A stretch of 64,000 nt of DNA from AP-15 sp963795485. Lineage in GTDB: Bacteria > Pseudomonadota > Alphaproteobacteria > ATCC43930 > CGMCC-115725. The stretch spans positions 1,116,001-1,180,000 of the forward strand of contig CAWCIL010000008.1 of the NCBI GenBank assembly GCA_963795485.1. Direction: 5' to 3'. How positions within the stretch are numbered: position 1 is the stretch's first letter; each line of letters opens with the position of its first letter. The notes under the pieces were generated by a model that was given only the letters and a program-made list of their open reading frames with translations, was not told the DNA's origin and ran no database searches. A program made the position numbers and the translations under genes. Below, piece by piece: positions 25,356 through 34,858 of this stretch.

Positions 25356-26633
25356 GTGCGCCCGGCAAACTTGCCTCAGCATGTGCCGAACAGGTGCAAA
25401 ATTTCTGAATCCGCCGGGTTCGGCAGGTTGCCGCCGACCACTGCGCTAAAGATGCCGCCGGACCGGCCGGCATCGCGGCGGATCGCGGTCGCGCCGGCGG
25501 CTGCCGTCGGCAGCCGGCGTCAACACCTACTCCACGTCTTCCCGAGCTTCGGCATTGGCGGGCTGCCGCTGCGGATGGCGCGGGTCATCAACCATTTTGG
25601 CCCGCGGTTGCGCCACACTATCGTGGCCCTCGACGAAAATTTCGCGGCCGCTCAGAGTTTCGCCGGCGATCTCGATTTGGCTCTGCTGCCGCTCGGCGAG
25701 CGCCGGAGCGGAATATTTCGAACAATTTGCACCGGAATATCCCTGTTGCGGCGGCTGCGGCCGGACCTGCTGATCACCTACAACTGGGGTGCGATCGAAT
25801 GGGCGATGGCCAACCGGCTCTATCCGTTTGCCCGCCAGCTCCACTTCGAGGCCGGCTTCGGCAAGGAGGAGGCCGATACTCAGATCAGGCGCCGCGTGCT
25901 GTTCCGCCGCTGGGCGCTCGCCCGCGCCGGCACAGTGGTCGTGCCGTCGCATCGGCTCGATGATTTGGCGCGCCGGGTCTGGAGGCTGCCGCCCGAGAGA
26001 GTGGCTTACGTCCCGAACGGCGTCGATGTCGAGCGCTTTACAGACCCGCCTCGCGATCTCGTCCCGGGCTTCACGCGACGGCCGGGCGAGCTTGTGGTCG
26101 GCACCGTCGCGCCGTTGCGCCCGGAAAAGAACATCGGGCGACTGTTGCGCGCTTTCGCCGGCCTCGAGGACCCGCCTCACGGCCCCTTGACCGCGCGCCT
26201 GATCGTCGCCGGCGAGGGGACCGAGCGGCCGGCGCTGGCGCGGCTGGCCGCCGAGCTCGGCCTTGCCGAACGCGTCTTCTTTACCGGGCAGATTGCAGCC
26301 GACGCGGTACTTGGAACGTTCGACGTTTTTGCGCTGTCGTCCGACACCGAGCAGATGCCGAACGCTTTGCTCGAGGCGATGGCGGCGAGCCGCGCCGTCG
26401 CCGCCGTCGATGTCGGCGACGTAAAGGACATGGTCTCTGAGGCCAATCATGAGTTTGTCGTGCCGCGCGACGACAGCCGGGCTCTGACGGGCGCGATGAC
26501 ACGCCTGCTCGGCGACCCGGCGATGCGGGCCCGACTGGGGCGCGACAACCGCCGGCGCGCCGTCGAGATGTTTTCTCAGGACCGCATGTTCACCGCTTAT
26601 TCGCAGATCTTCGGCTTAGATGATGGCGTGTGA
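25356..26633 (+). CDS. GT4-family glycosyltransferase of the XrtA locus
   Basis: GT-B-fold retaining glycosyltransferase probably adding a sugar to the lipid-linked exopolysaccharide repeat. Up to 425 residues; the first ~55 residues are not family-like. GTG 25356 has GAGGA upstream, while ATG 25452 would give a shorter protein, so the start is uncertain. Domains: HLLHVFPSFGIGGLPLRMARV (N-terminal fold), VPNGVDVERF, GTVAPLRPEKNIGRLLRAF (typical GT4 motif), RVFFTGQIAADAVL and the C-terminal ALSSDTEQMPNALLEAMAA with the EX7E-type region. The family resembles the TIGR03088 transferases of exosortase-A loci. Confidence 0.87.
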   Translation: MRPANLPQHVPNRCKISESAGFGRLPPTTALKMPPDRPASRRIAVAPAAAVGSRRQHLLHVFPSFGIGGLPLRMARVINHFGPRLRHTIVALDENFAAAQSFAGDLDLALLPLGERRSGIFRTICTGISLLRRLRPDLLITYNWGAIEWAMANRLYPFARQLHFEAGFGKEEADTQIRRRVLFRRWALARAGTVVVPSHRLDDLARRVWRLPPERVAYVPNGVDVERFTDPPRDLVPGFTRRPGELVVGTVAPLRPEKNIGRLLRAFAGLEDPPHGPLTARLIVAGEGTERPALARLAAELGLAERVFFTGQIAADAVLGTFDVFALSSDTEQMPNALLEAMAASRAVAAVDVGDVKDMVSEANHEFVVPRDDSRALTGAMTRLLGDPAMRARLGRDNRRRAVEMFSQDRMFTAYSQIFGLDDGV

Positions 26634-26816
26634 ATATGTTGAAGCCGGGGCTGCGGGTGACCGATTTGGAGCTGCGGCACCAACGGTCATCTGGGCGGCG
26701 CTGACCCGCGACGCGGTGCCGCGCAGGCCGTCGCGCCGGCGAGGCTGAGCCCGATTGTGATCCAATTTGTCGTTTCCGGACGTCTGCCTCGGCTCGCGGC
26801 ATTGAGGTCGCGGTGC

Positions 26817-27677
26817 ATGACCGACCCGGACGCACTGCTGGAGATCGCGCACCGACTGGAGCGGTCGGATTCGGCCGGCCAACCGCAACCCGACGATTTC
26901 AGTCTGATCCTGCACGATCTGAGGATGGGCGGTGCATGGAAGCGCACCAATCCGGGAAGGCTGCGGCGGACCGAAGAGATGTTGTGCGAACACATCCCTC
27001 CGGCATTGCGGGCCGGCCTGACCCTCCTCGATCTGGGTGCCTCCGACGGTATCACTACAGTGGAGGCGGTTCGCGCGTTGCGACGAGCGTGCGGGGAAGA
27101 TGTGCGCGCACTTCTCGCGGATGTGAATCTGTCGCTGCTGCGTTATCGGCGCGGACCGATTATCGAATATCGCGCCGTGGACGGCGAACCGATCATGGTC
27201 CGAGCCGGCCCGCTCGGCGTGCGTCTGGCCAAAGCGCGCCGTGGGGTGCGGTCGGACGACAACCCGCTGGCGCGCCTTTATCTGCGAATGAAGCAGTTTC
27301 GCGGGTCGATGCGCCTCGACGTGCCGATCTCGCTGGTGCACCCGCTCGCCCAGCGAGAGCCGGGGATCACCGTCACCGAACTCGATTGCCTCGTTTTCAA
27401 GGAGTGCTTAAAAGATCGAGTGGCGGCGATACGCGCGAGCAATGTCTTGAACCTCGGCTATTTCGCCCGGCCCCAACTTCACCGCGCGATCGGGCATCTG
27501 CACGGCTACATGCGGGAAGGCGGATGCCTGGTTGTTTCGCGAAACCACGATCAGCCGAACGGCGAGCCGGAAGACGGCTCGGTATGGCTGAAGGATGGGT
27601 GCCGGTTTCGCTGGGTCAGGGATTTCGGCGCCGGCTCGGAGATCAAGTCGATGGTCGACGGCTGGCGGCCCAGCTGA
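26817..27677 (+). CDS. Methyltransferase-like protein of unknown function
   Basis: 286 residues from ATG 26817 (a GTG at 26757 would add 20 residues). A Rossmann SAM-binding motif I is visible: LTLLDLGASDGITTVEAV. Later pieces are FKECLKDRVAAIRASNVLNLGYF and YMREGGCLVVSRNHD, which fits a methyltransferase fold where a product strand follows NxxxxGY. I do not recognise the family. It lies between the GT4 and asparagine-synthetase-like genes, same strand, so a role in modifying the polysaccharide or its precursors is possible. Confidence 0.7.
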   Translation: MTDPDALLEIAHRLERSDSAGQPQPDDFSLILHDLRMGGAWKRTNPGRLRRTEEMLCEHIPPALRAGLTLLDLGASDGITTVEAVRALRRACGEDVRALLADVNLSLLRYRRGPIIEYRAVDGEPIMVRAGPLGVRLAKARRGVRSDDNPLARLYLRMKQFRGSMRLDVPISLVHPLAQREPGITVTELDCLVFKECLKDRVAAIRASNVLNLGYFARPQLHRAIGHLHGYMREGGCLVVSRNHDQPNGEPEDGSVWLKDGCRFRWVRDFGAGSEIKSMVDGWRPS

Positions 27678-27735
27678 AGGCTTGGCTCCCCGTGCTGCGC
27701 ACAACGGGTGGCCGATCGGCGGCGGGCCATCGTTG

Positions 27736-29475
27736 ATGGGCGGCTTTTTTATTGTCTGTATCCGGCCGCACGAGGACCGCTCGGCCGAAGTTTCGAGATT
27801 GAGGGCGGCCTTTGCCGAACTCGGCTTTGCGCCTCCCGAAATCGTCGAGGCTGAGGGTTACGTCTTCGCCGCCTATCCGAGCTTCGAGAGCCGATCGATT
27901 GCGGCGCAGCGCTATCCCAATGGCGATTTCGTCTTTGTCTGCGGCACCTGTGTGTGCGATCGCGGGGCCGCGGCCGCGAGCGCGCTGTATGAATGCGCCG
28001 GGGCGGCGCCGGCTGGCGAAGCCCTGATGGGTCATTATGCCGCAATCCTGAAAAAAGGTGATCATACCACGGTGACCCTTGATCGGTTCGGCGGCTACCA
28101 TGTTTTTTACAACCTTGAAGCGGGGATTGTCTCCTCCTCGTTCTACGCTATTTGCTCCGCGCTCGGCCGGCTGACCTTATCGCAGCAGAGTGCGTGCGAA
28201 TTCGTGTTCAATGGTGTGGTCTCGGGCAACGAGACGCTATTCACCGAGGTCGCGGTGGCGCCGATCGGCGCCACGGTCCGGGTCGGCTCAGGCGGATTGA
28301 AGGTCATCCGACCGGCATTGCGCGTCACTCGGGCCTTTACCGCGGACACGCGGGCGGCCTCTCTCGAGCAGAGCACGGCGCTGCTCGACCGCTATTTCGG
28401 CGCGGTCACCGCGAGCTTTGGCGATCGTGTCGGATGCGCGCTCTCCGGCGGCTACGATTCGCGACTGATCCTGGCCTGTCTGCGCCGTCACCAGACGAGG
28501 CCCCGCGTCTATGTCTATGGCGGCGAGGGCGAGAAGGACGTTCGCCTGGCGATGGAAATAGCCGGGCGAGAAGGTTTCTCACTCGATGTGATCGATAAGA
28601 GCGACCGACCGATCGTCCCGCCCGGCGAGTTTGCGGAGACGGCGCACCGCAACTTTCTCGCCGCGGACGGTTATGATTACGGCGGAATCTTTCATAATGG
28701 CGCCGAGGTCGCGGAGCTGTCGCGCCGGGTGCGCGGCGACGCGGTCGCGTTCAACGGCGGCGGCGGCGAAATCTTCCGCAATTTTTTTTACCTTCCCGAT
28801 CGAGACTACACAATTCGTGAACTTTTGTGGAGCTTTTATAGCCAGTTCGACCCGGCCATCTGCACCCCGGTGTTCGACTGCTCCAGCTATTATGCCGGAC
28901 TGGAGACAAAGGTGATGGATGTGCTGGGCAGCGAGGAGCGCCGACTGCCGCGACCCACGGTCGAATGGCTCTACCACAGCTTTCGCTGCCGCGCTTGGGA
29001 CGGCAAGGTCGACAGCATCGCAGCCAGATACGGCATCACGGCAATGCCTTATCTCGAGCGCTCGATCACCGAGCACGCCAGCGCGCTTCCTCTGTCGTGG
29101 AAAAACCACGGAACCTACGAGGCCGAGCTGATCCGGCGCGTCGACCGCCGGCTGGCCGGATACCGCTCGATCTACGGCCATGATTTCGCCGGGCCGCCAC
29201 CGCTGGGCCGCCGGCTCCATGATTACACGACCTATCTGCGCCCGCCCTGGCTGCGCCGTTATACCTATCGGTTCAAGCATGGCCGCCGGCCATCGGGCGA
29301 TTGGCCGGGCTATCTGGCCCGGCCGTACCGGGAGGCGGCGCTGCCTGGCGGGGCGATGGTGCTCGACCGGCTGTTTCGCCTCGACCGGATCGGGAATGCG
29401 GCCCAGTTCGCGCGAATCCTGTCGCTGGAATATGCGCTGCACCGGTTCGGCGCGCGTGTTAAGGTCGACTTCTAA
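27736..29475 (+). CDS. Asparagine-synthetase-like protein lacking the catalytic Cys2
   Basis: 579 residues. The N-terminal half resembles a class II glutamine amidotransferase fold (FGGYHVFYNLEAG; APIGATVRVGSGG), but the protein begins MGGFFIVCI, so no Cys follows the initiator Met. The C-terminal half has a PP-loop (VGCALSGGYDSRLILACLR, about residue 234-252) and AVAFNGGGGEIFRNFFY, matching the synthetase domain. Inference: an ATP-using ligase without its own glutaminase, or using free ammonia or another amine donor. It is directly followed by a canonical AsnB-type gene (18 bp gap). Confidence 0.82.
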   Translation: MGGFFIVCIRPHEDRSAEVSRLRAAFAELGFAPPEIVEAEGYVFAAYPSFESRSIAAQRYPNGDFVFVCGTCVCDRGAAAASALYECAGAAPAGEALMGHYAAILKKGDHTTVTLDRFGGYHVFYNLEAGIVSSSFYAICSALGRLTLSQQSACEFVFNGVVSGNETLFTEVAVAPIGATVRVGSGGLKVIRPALRVTRAFTADTRAASLEQSTALLDRYFGAVTASFGDRVGCALSGGYDSRLILACLRRHQTRPRVYVYGGEGEKDVRLAMEIAGREGFSLDVIDKSDRPIVPPGEFAETAHRNFLAADGYDYGGIFHNGAEVAELSRRVRGDAVAFNGGGGEIFRNFFYLPDRDYTIRELLWSFYSQFDPAICTPVFDCSSYYAGLETKVMDVLGSEERRLPRPTVEWLYHSFRCRAWDGKVDSIAARYGITAMPYLERSITEHASALPLSWKNHGTYEAELIRRVDRRLAGYRSIYGHDFAGPPPLGRRLHDYTTYLRPPWLRRYTYRFKHGRRPSGDWPGYLARPYREAALPGGAMVLDRLFRLDRIGNAAQFARILSLEYALHRFGARVKVDF

Positions 29476-29493
29476 CGGTCGCCCAGCGGATCC

Positions 29494-31434
29494 ATGTGCG
29501 GAATAGCCGGCATCTTCGACTGCCGCGGACGCGGCGAGAGCGACCGGCGTCTGCTGCGCCGCATGACCGATGTCCTCGATCATCGCGGTCCGGACGGCGA
29601 GGGCTTTTATTCGGCCCCAGGCGTCGGGCTCGGGCACCGCCGTCTCGCCATCATCGATCTCGCCGGCGGGGAGCAGCCGCTGTTCAACGAAGACCGCACG
29701 GTGTGCGTGGTCTTCAATGGCGAAATCTATAATTTTCAGGAGCTGATGGCCGAGCTGTCGTCGCGCGGCCACATCTTCGCCACGCGCTGCGACACCGAGG
29801 TGATCGTCCATGCCTGGGAGGAGTGGGGCGAGAGATGCCTCGACCGCTTTGACGGCATGTTCGCCTTTGCCCTCGTTGACGAGGGGCGCGAAACGCTGTT
29901 CCTGGCGCGCGACCGGTTTGGCGAAAAGCCCCTCTATTACAGCCTTCTCGACGATGGCCGACTGCTGTTCGGCTCCGAGCTGAAATCGATTCTGTGCAGT
30001 CCCTCGATCGATCGCCGGCTCGATCCGCAGGCGATCGAGGATTTTTTTGCGTTCGGCTATATCCCGGATCCGCGCTCGATCTACAGCGGCGTCAAAAAGC
30101 TCGCGCCGGGGCATTGTCTCGCCATCCGCCGCGGCGAAGCGGTCGGGGAGCCCCGCGCCTATTGGGACCTGCGGTTCGTCGCTGGCCGCTCGGTGCGCCG
30201 GGAGGAGGCCGAGGAGGAGCTGATCCTGCGCCTGCGCCAATCGGTGCGGCTACGGATGATCGCCGACGTTCCGCTCGGCGCCTTTCTGTCAGGTGGCGTC
30301 GATTCGAGCGCCGTTGTGGCGATGATGGCGGGGCTCCGGGCGCAACCCGTCAGCACCTTCTCGATCGCTTTCGGGTCGAAGGGATTTGACGAATCGGCCT
30401 ATGCCGCCGAGATCGCCCAGCGGTACCGCACCGATCACCGTGTCAGGGACGTCGATCCCGACGCATTTGACGGGCTCGATCGGTTGGCCGCGATCTATGA
30501 CGAGCCGTTCGGCGACAGTTCGGCGTTGCCGACCCTGCGGCTTTGCGCGGTGGCGCGGGAGAACGTCACCGTCGCCTTATCGGGAGACGGCGGCGACGAG
30601 GTCTTCGCCGGCTACCGCCGCTATCGTTGGCATTGCCTCGAGGAGCGAGTGCGGCGGACGGTGCCGGCGCGGGTGCGCGGCCCGCTGTTCGGCCTCCTCG
30701 GCACGATCTATCCGAAGCTCGATTGGGCGCCGCGCCCGTTGCGCGCCAAAGCGACATTGAGCGAGCTGGCAAGAAACTCGGCGGATGCTTATTTCGCCTC
30801 GGTCTCGATCAGCACCGAGGATCAGCGGCGCCGATTGTTCAGCCCCGGCCTCGCGCGAAGTCTGCAGGGATACAATGCTGCGGAAGTTGTCAGGCTGCAC
30901 ATGGCCCGATGCGGCAGCGAAGATCCGTTGTCGCAGATCCAATACGTCGATTTCAAAACCTACCTGCCCGGCGACATCCTGACCAAAGTCGATCGGGCGA
31001 GCATGGCGTCATCGCTGGAGGTGCGCGTTCCGCTGCTCGCTCATCCGCTGGTCGAATGGGCAGCGCAGCTGCCGTCTCGTTTCAAGCTGTCCGGCGGCGA
31101 AGGCAAATCGATCTTCAAATCGGCGCTCGCACCACATGTTCCCGGCGAGATTCTCTACCGGCCCAAGCAGGGCTTTGTCGTGCCGCTCGCCGCGTGGTTT
31201 CGCGGGCCGTTGCGGCAGCGCGTGCGTCAGCGCTTGGAAGGCCGGGTGCTGAGGCAATCGGGTTTGTTCGAGATGGCCACCATTGCCAGACTGCTCGACC
31301 AGCACCAGTCCGGCGCTCGCGACCACAGCGCCGCGCTGTGGACATTGTCGATGTTCGAGTCGTTTCTGCGACAGGTCCACGGCGATGCCAGCCAAGGCGC
31401 GATGCGGGAGGAACGTGTCGGGACCGTCGCCTGA
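29494..31434 (+). CDS. XrtA/PEP-CTERM system amidotransferase (AsnB-like)
   Basis: Glutamine-dependent ligase of the asparagine synthetase B type, 646 residues. It begins MCGIAGIFDCRG with the catalytic Cys2. The glutaminase domain has RMTDVLDHRGPDGEG, GLGHRRLAIIDLAGGEQP and VVFNGEIYNFQEL. The synthetase domain has a PP-loop GAFLSGGVDSSAVVAMMAG, ALSGDGGDEVFAGYRRYRW and VDFKTYLPGDILTKVDRASM. This version is typical of exosortase-A loci, where it probably amidates a sugar carboxylate of the polysaccharide rather than making free asparagine. Confidence 0.92.
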   Translation: MCGIAGIFDCRGRGESDRRLLRRMTDVLDHRGPDGEGFYSAPGVGLGHRRLAIIDLAGGEQPLFNEDRTVCVVFNGEIYNFQELMAELSSRGHIFATRCDTEVIVHAWEEWGERCLDRFDGMFAFALVDEGRETLFLARDRFGEKPLYYSLLDDGRLLFGSELKSILCSPSIDRRLDPQAIEDFFAFGYIPDPRSIYSGVKKLAPGHCLAIRRGEAVGEPRAYWDLRFVAGRSVRREEAEEELILRLRQSVRLRMIADVPLGAFLSGGVDSSAVVAMMAGLRAQPVSTFSIAFGSKGFDESAYAAEIAQRYRTDHRVRDVDPDAFDGLDRLAAIYDEPFGDSSALPTLRLCAVARENVTVALSGDGGDEVFAGYRRYRWHCLEERVRRTVPARVRGPLFGLLGTIYPKLDWAPRPLRAKATLSELARNSADAYFASVSISTEDQRRRLFSPGLARSLQGYNAAEVVRLHMARCGSEDPLSQIQYVDFKTYLPGDILTKVDRASMASSLEVRVPLLAHPLVEWAAQLPSRFKLSGGEGKSIFKSALAPHVPGEILYRPKQGFVVPLAAWFRGPLRQRVRQRLEGRVLRQSGLFEMATIARLLDQHQSGARDHSAALWTLSMFESFLRQVHGDASQGAMREERVGTVA

Positions 31435-31475
31435 CGCCGTGTCTCTAATTCACTGTCGCCGCGAACCGATGACGG

Positions 31476-33006
31476 ATGACTGCGCCCGAGGAGGCTAAAT
31501 ACCCGGCCGGCGGTGGGTCGGGAGCGGACGACGGCGACATCCGTGCGCACGCCGTCCGCGGCGCCGCCTGGATGATGGGCTTGCAGTGGGCGGTCAGGGC
31601 GCTGGGCATCGCCAGCACCGCGATCTTGGCGCGATTGCTGACGCCGGCCGATTTTGGGCTGATGGCGATGGCCATGCTGACCCTGGTGATCGTCGCCATG
31701 TTCGGCGTCAGCGGTCAAGATTTGGCCTTGATCAGAATGGGTCGGCCGAGCCGGGACTATTTCGACACCGCCTGGACCATCGAGGTCTTGGTCGGCGTCG
31801 CGCTGTTCGGGTTGGCGGTCGCCTCGGCGCCTCTCGCCCGGATTTACTTTCATTCGGCGAAGGTCGAGCTGATCGTCTGCGTCCTTTCGCTGGGTCTGTT
31901 GTTTGAAGGATTCACTAATATTGGTATCGTGAATTTTCGAATCGATTTTGATTTTGCCAAAGAATTTAAATATTTTATCTGTCGCAAGCTGTCCGACGTC
32001 GTTCTGGGGGTGTCTTGCGTGCTGGCCCTGCGCAACGTTTGGGGGTTGGCGATCGCGGTCGTGCTGTCGAAAGCCGCGACGGTGGGGTTGAGCTATGGAA
32101 TGCATCCGTTTCGACCGCGGTTCCGGCTGAACCGAGCCCGCGAGATCTGGTCGTACTCGTCTTGGATGCTGGTCGTCGCGCATGGCCGGCATTTTGCCGG
32201 CAAGGCCGACGAGTACGTAGTCGGCGCGATCGGCAATGCCGGGGTGATGGGCGCCTACACCGTTGGGGCCGACATCTCGGTGACGCCTACGGTCGATCTG
32301 GTCCAGCCGGTGATGCGCGCCTTGTTTCCGGTGTATTCCCGGATGCTGAGCGACCCCCTGCGCCTGCGCGCGGCGGCACTCCTGGTGGTCGGCGCGACCG
32401 CAACGGTCTGCCTGGCGACCGGTCCGGGGGTGGCCGGGGTTGCGCGCGAATTGACCTTGCTGCTGCTGGGGCCGCAATGGAAAACGGCCGCTTCGCTGGT
32501 TTTCTGGTTCGGGATCGGTGCAATCCCGGTCGGTCTGAGATTTGCCATCTATTCAATTCTGGGTGTGACCGACAATCTGCGGTTGACGGCGATCGCGGTC
32601 TGGGTCCGGCTGGCGCTGCTCGTTCCGACCCTCGATCCTGGCCGGGCGGTGGGGCGGGGCCCCGGCGATCGCCGCGGCACAGGCGGTGTTGGGGGTGCTC
32701 GCGCTCTTTGCCGATTTCTCGATGCTGCGGCGGGCCGTCGGGGTCGGCTTCGCCGATGTCGCTCGCTGCCTCTGCCGCCCGGCCGCCGCGGCGCTCGCGA
32801 TGGTTTTCGTGCTCACCATGCTCGACCGGGCGCCGCAACTTCCGCTGGTTGCGAGCCTCGTCGTCAAGGTCTCCGGGGGTGCGGCTGCCTATCTCGGCAC
32901 CTTGACGGTCCTGTGGCTTCTCGCGCAAAAACCCGATGGGCTCGAGGCCGTGGCATTCGCGACCGCGGCGAAGACCGTCAGGAGGTGCAAGGGTCGGTGG
33001 CGATAG
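31476..33006 (+). CDS. Polysaccharide flippase, Wzx/MATE-like (frame break)
   Basis: Polytopic membrane protein moving lipid-linked repeat units across the inner membrane. About 510 residues over two frames. The N-terminal half has ILARLLTPADFGLMAMAMLT, the classic RfbX/WzxC signature; later DEYVVGAIGNAGVMGAYTVG. After a one-base shift near 32635-32660 (following LALLVPTLDPG) the frame continues with AAAQAVLGVLALFADFSML, more transmembrane helices, and ends KTVRRCKGRWR. A short AT-rich stretch occurs at about 31905-31985. Last plus-strand gene of the exosortase locus. Confidence 0.88.
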
Positions 33007-33091
33007 GCACCCGTTCGACCCAACGGCCCGGCGCATCGAAGGTGAGCCGGCAATCGCCCCCCCGCCGGCATGATCGCCAAGGGAAACGGGC

Positions 33092-34315
33092 TTATTTTGT
33101 CAGAGCGTCGCACAATGACTGATAGGCCTCGGCCCGACTGGCCCAACCGTTGGCAGCGGCTCTGGCGCAAGCTCCGGCGCTGAGCCGCGCGTAGAACGCC
33201 GCGTCGGTCAGCAGCCGGATCAGTGCTGCCGCGACCTCCTCGTGGCTCTCGCCGTCGACCAGCACCCCGTTGCAGCCGTCGGTGATAGCCTCCACAGCAC
33301 CCCCGGCACGGCCCGCGACCACCGGCTTGCCGCAGGCGTTGGCTTCGAGAAACACGAGCCCGAAGCCTTCGGTATCGCCGGTCGCGGTCGTCCGGTTCGG
33401 CATGGCAAAGATCTCGGCGCGCCGGTAGAGCGCGAGGAGGGCCCGGTCGGCGACCGCGCCGAGCAGCCTGACCCGGCCCGAGAGGTTTGCCTCGCGGACG
33501 CGCCGTTCCAGTTCGGCCTGAAGCGGTCCCTCGCCGGCGATCAGGCAACGCACGTCCGGCACCCTGGCGAGAACCGCCGGCAACGCGTCGATCAGGGTAT
33601 CGAAGCCCTTTCGCTCGATCAGGCGACCGACGCCCAGGATCAGGCGCCCGTCAGTCGCGCCGAACGCTTCGATCGTCGCGGGATCGACCGGGCCCGGCCT
33701 GAACCGGTCCAGATCCACGCCGTTGCTGAGAACCAGGATTTTGCCGGCGTCGACGCCCAGACGCGTGACGAGGAGGTCGCGAGTAAATGCGCTGACCGCG
33801 ATAATCGCATGCGCCCGGCCCAGCGACGAGCGGCGCAGGCGGAACAGCAGGCCGGCACCCGCGACCGAGGCCTCCTCGCCGTGAATATAAAACATGACCT
33901 TCAGCCGCAGGACGTAGCGCAGCGGCCACACCATCCAGCCCAGGGAGATCAGGTCGCCGATACAAACAATTCTGGCTCGCTGGCGCCGGCAAACCCAAGC
34001 GGCGACAGCCAAACTCCGCATCAGGATCGGCAAATCGATGACGAGCACGCTGAGCAGCGACGCCAATCGGCCGCGTTGCTGTCGATAGGGCGGACGCAGA
34101 AATGGCAGGCGAACCATCCGGTAGGGGGCCTGCGCGTCGAACTCTACGGCCGCGGCGATCGGCAAATTCGTTGCATAATCGCGCCCGGCGCTCAACGCCG
34201 TAACCCGGCCCGCCAAATGACGGCAGATCTGATCGTAAACGACGCCAGCGCCGCCGCGCAGCGGTGGAAAGTGGCTGGAGACAAGAATGGAGCGCGCGTG
34301 CGGCGAAGCGGTCAT
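33092..34315 (-). CDS. GT4-family glycosyltransferase
   Basis: 407 residues. FPPLRGGAGVVYDQICRHLAG is the N-terminal glycine motif; VLSNGVDLDRF, LILGVGRLIERKGFDTLI and GLVFLEANACGKPVVAGRAGGAVEAI are the donor-binding GT4 motifs with the EX7E pair. Probably transfers a sugar in exopolysaccharide assembly. First of a run of minus-strand tailoring genes next to the XrtA locus, convergent with the flippase. Confidence 0.9.
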   Translation of the reverse strand: MTASPHARSILVSSHFPPLRGGAGVVYDQICRHLAGRVTALSAGRDYATNLPIAAAVEFDAQAPYRMVRLPFLRPPYRQQRGRLASLLSVLVIDLPILMRSLAVAAWVCRRQRARIVCIGDLISLGWMVWPLRYVLRLKVMFYIHGEEASVAGAGLLFRLRRSSLGRAHAIIAVSAFTRDLLVTRLGVDAGKILVLSNGVDLDRFRPGPVDPATIEAFGATDGRLILGVGRLIERKGFDTLIDALPAVLARVPDVRCLIAGEGPLQAELERRVREANLSGRVRLLGAVADRALLALYRRAEIFAMPNRTTATGDTEGFGLVFLEANACGKPVVAGRAGGAVEAITDGCNGVLVDGESHEEVAAALIRLLTDAAFYARLSAGACARAAANGWASRAEAYQSLCDALTK

Positions 34316-34630
34316 CTCGGACCTTTGCGGCCGAGAGACCGCTGTCCATAAAGCAGAACGATCGCAATCTTATCGGGTGGGCACAGACGTTTAAGGAGGT
34401 GCAGATGAGGATCGCCCCGGCGCCAATCCTCACGGGCGCGATAATGAGTGGAAATCCCAATCGATGAAGAGGACAGATTTGCATCAAGCCGACTTGGGAT
34501 CATTCGTCGTTCATCCGCAATCTAGAGAAACGATCGATGACCGCCCCGCCGCATACGAAGATCCGAAGTTCGGCTGTCGATCCGAAGACCGACCAGCGCC
34601 GACGCACCGCCAGCCGCTCTCCTCATGCTC
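34316..34630. other. Intergenic region, 315 bp
   Basis: No gene I can support. Base composition looks less GC-rich than the flanks. Short frames here lack ribosome sites and family features. Confidence 0.45.
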
Positions 34631-34852
34631 CTATTTGGCGGACCGCAGCCCGGCAGCATAGCCGGTATAACGGACATGCGCGATGCGCAGCGCAAACGAG
34701 ATGACCGCAGCGTAGATGCCGAGCGCATCATGCGCATCCAGCAGGAGCAGCGTGCCCAGCGTTCCCGCTGCGAATGTGGCCACGGCAAAGCCGGCGTCGA
34801 TTGTTTCGCGCGGCGTAAAACGTTTGGCAAATATCCGGGGCGTGATCGGCAC
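34631..34852 (-). CDS. Small putative membrane protein
   Basis: 73 residues, starting MPITPRIFAKRFTPRETID, then one or two hydrophobic stretches (GFAVATFAAGTLGTLLLL; ALGIYAAVISFAL). It begins 6 bases after the stop of the acyltransferase on the same strand, so it could be translated from the same message. No family recognised and no strong ribosome site, so it may be spurious. Confidence 0.4.
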   Translation of the reverse strand: MPITPRIFAKRFTPRETIDAGFAVATFAAGTLGTLLLLDAHDALGIYAAVISFALRIAHVRYTGYAAGLRSAK

Positions 34853-34858
34853 GCCTGA

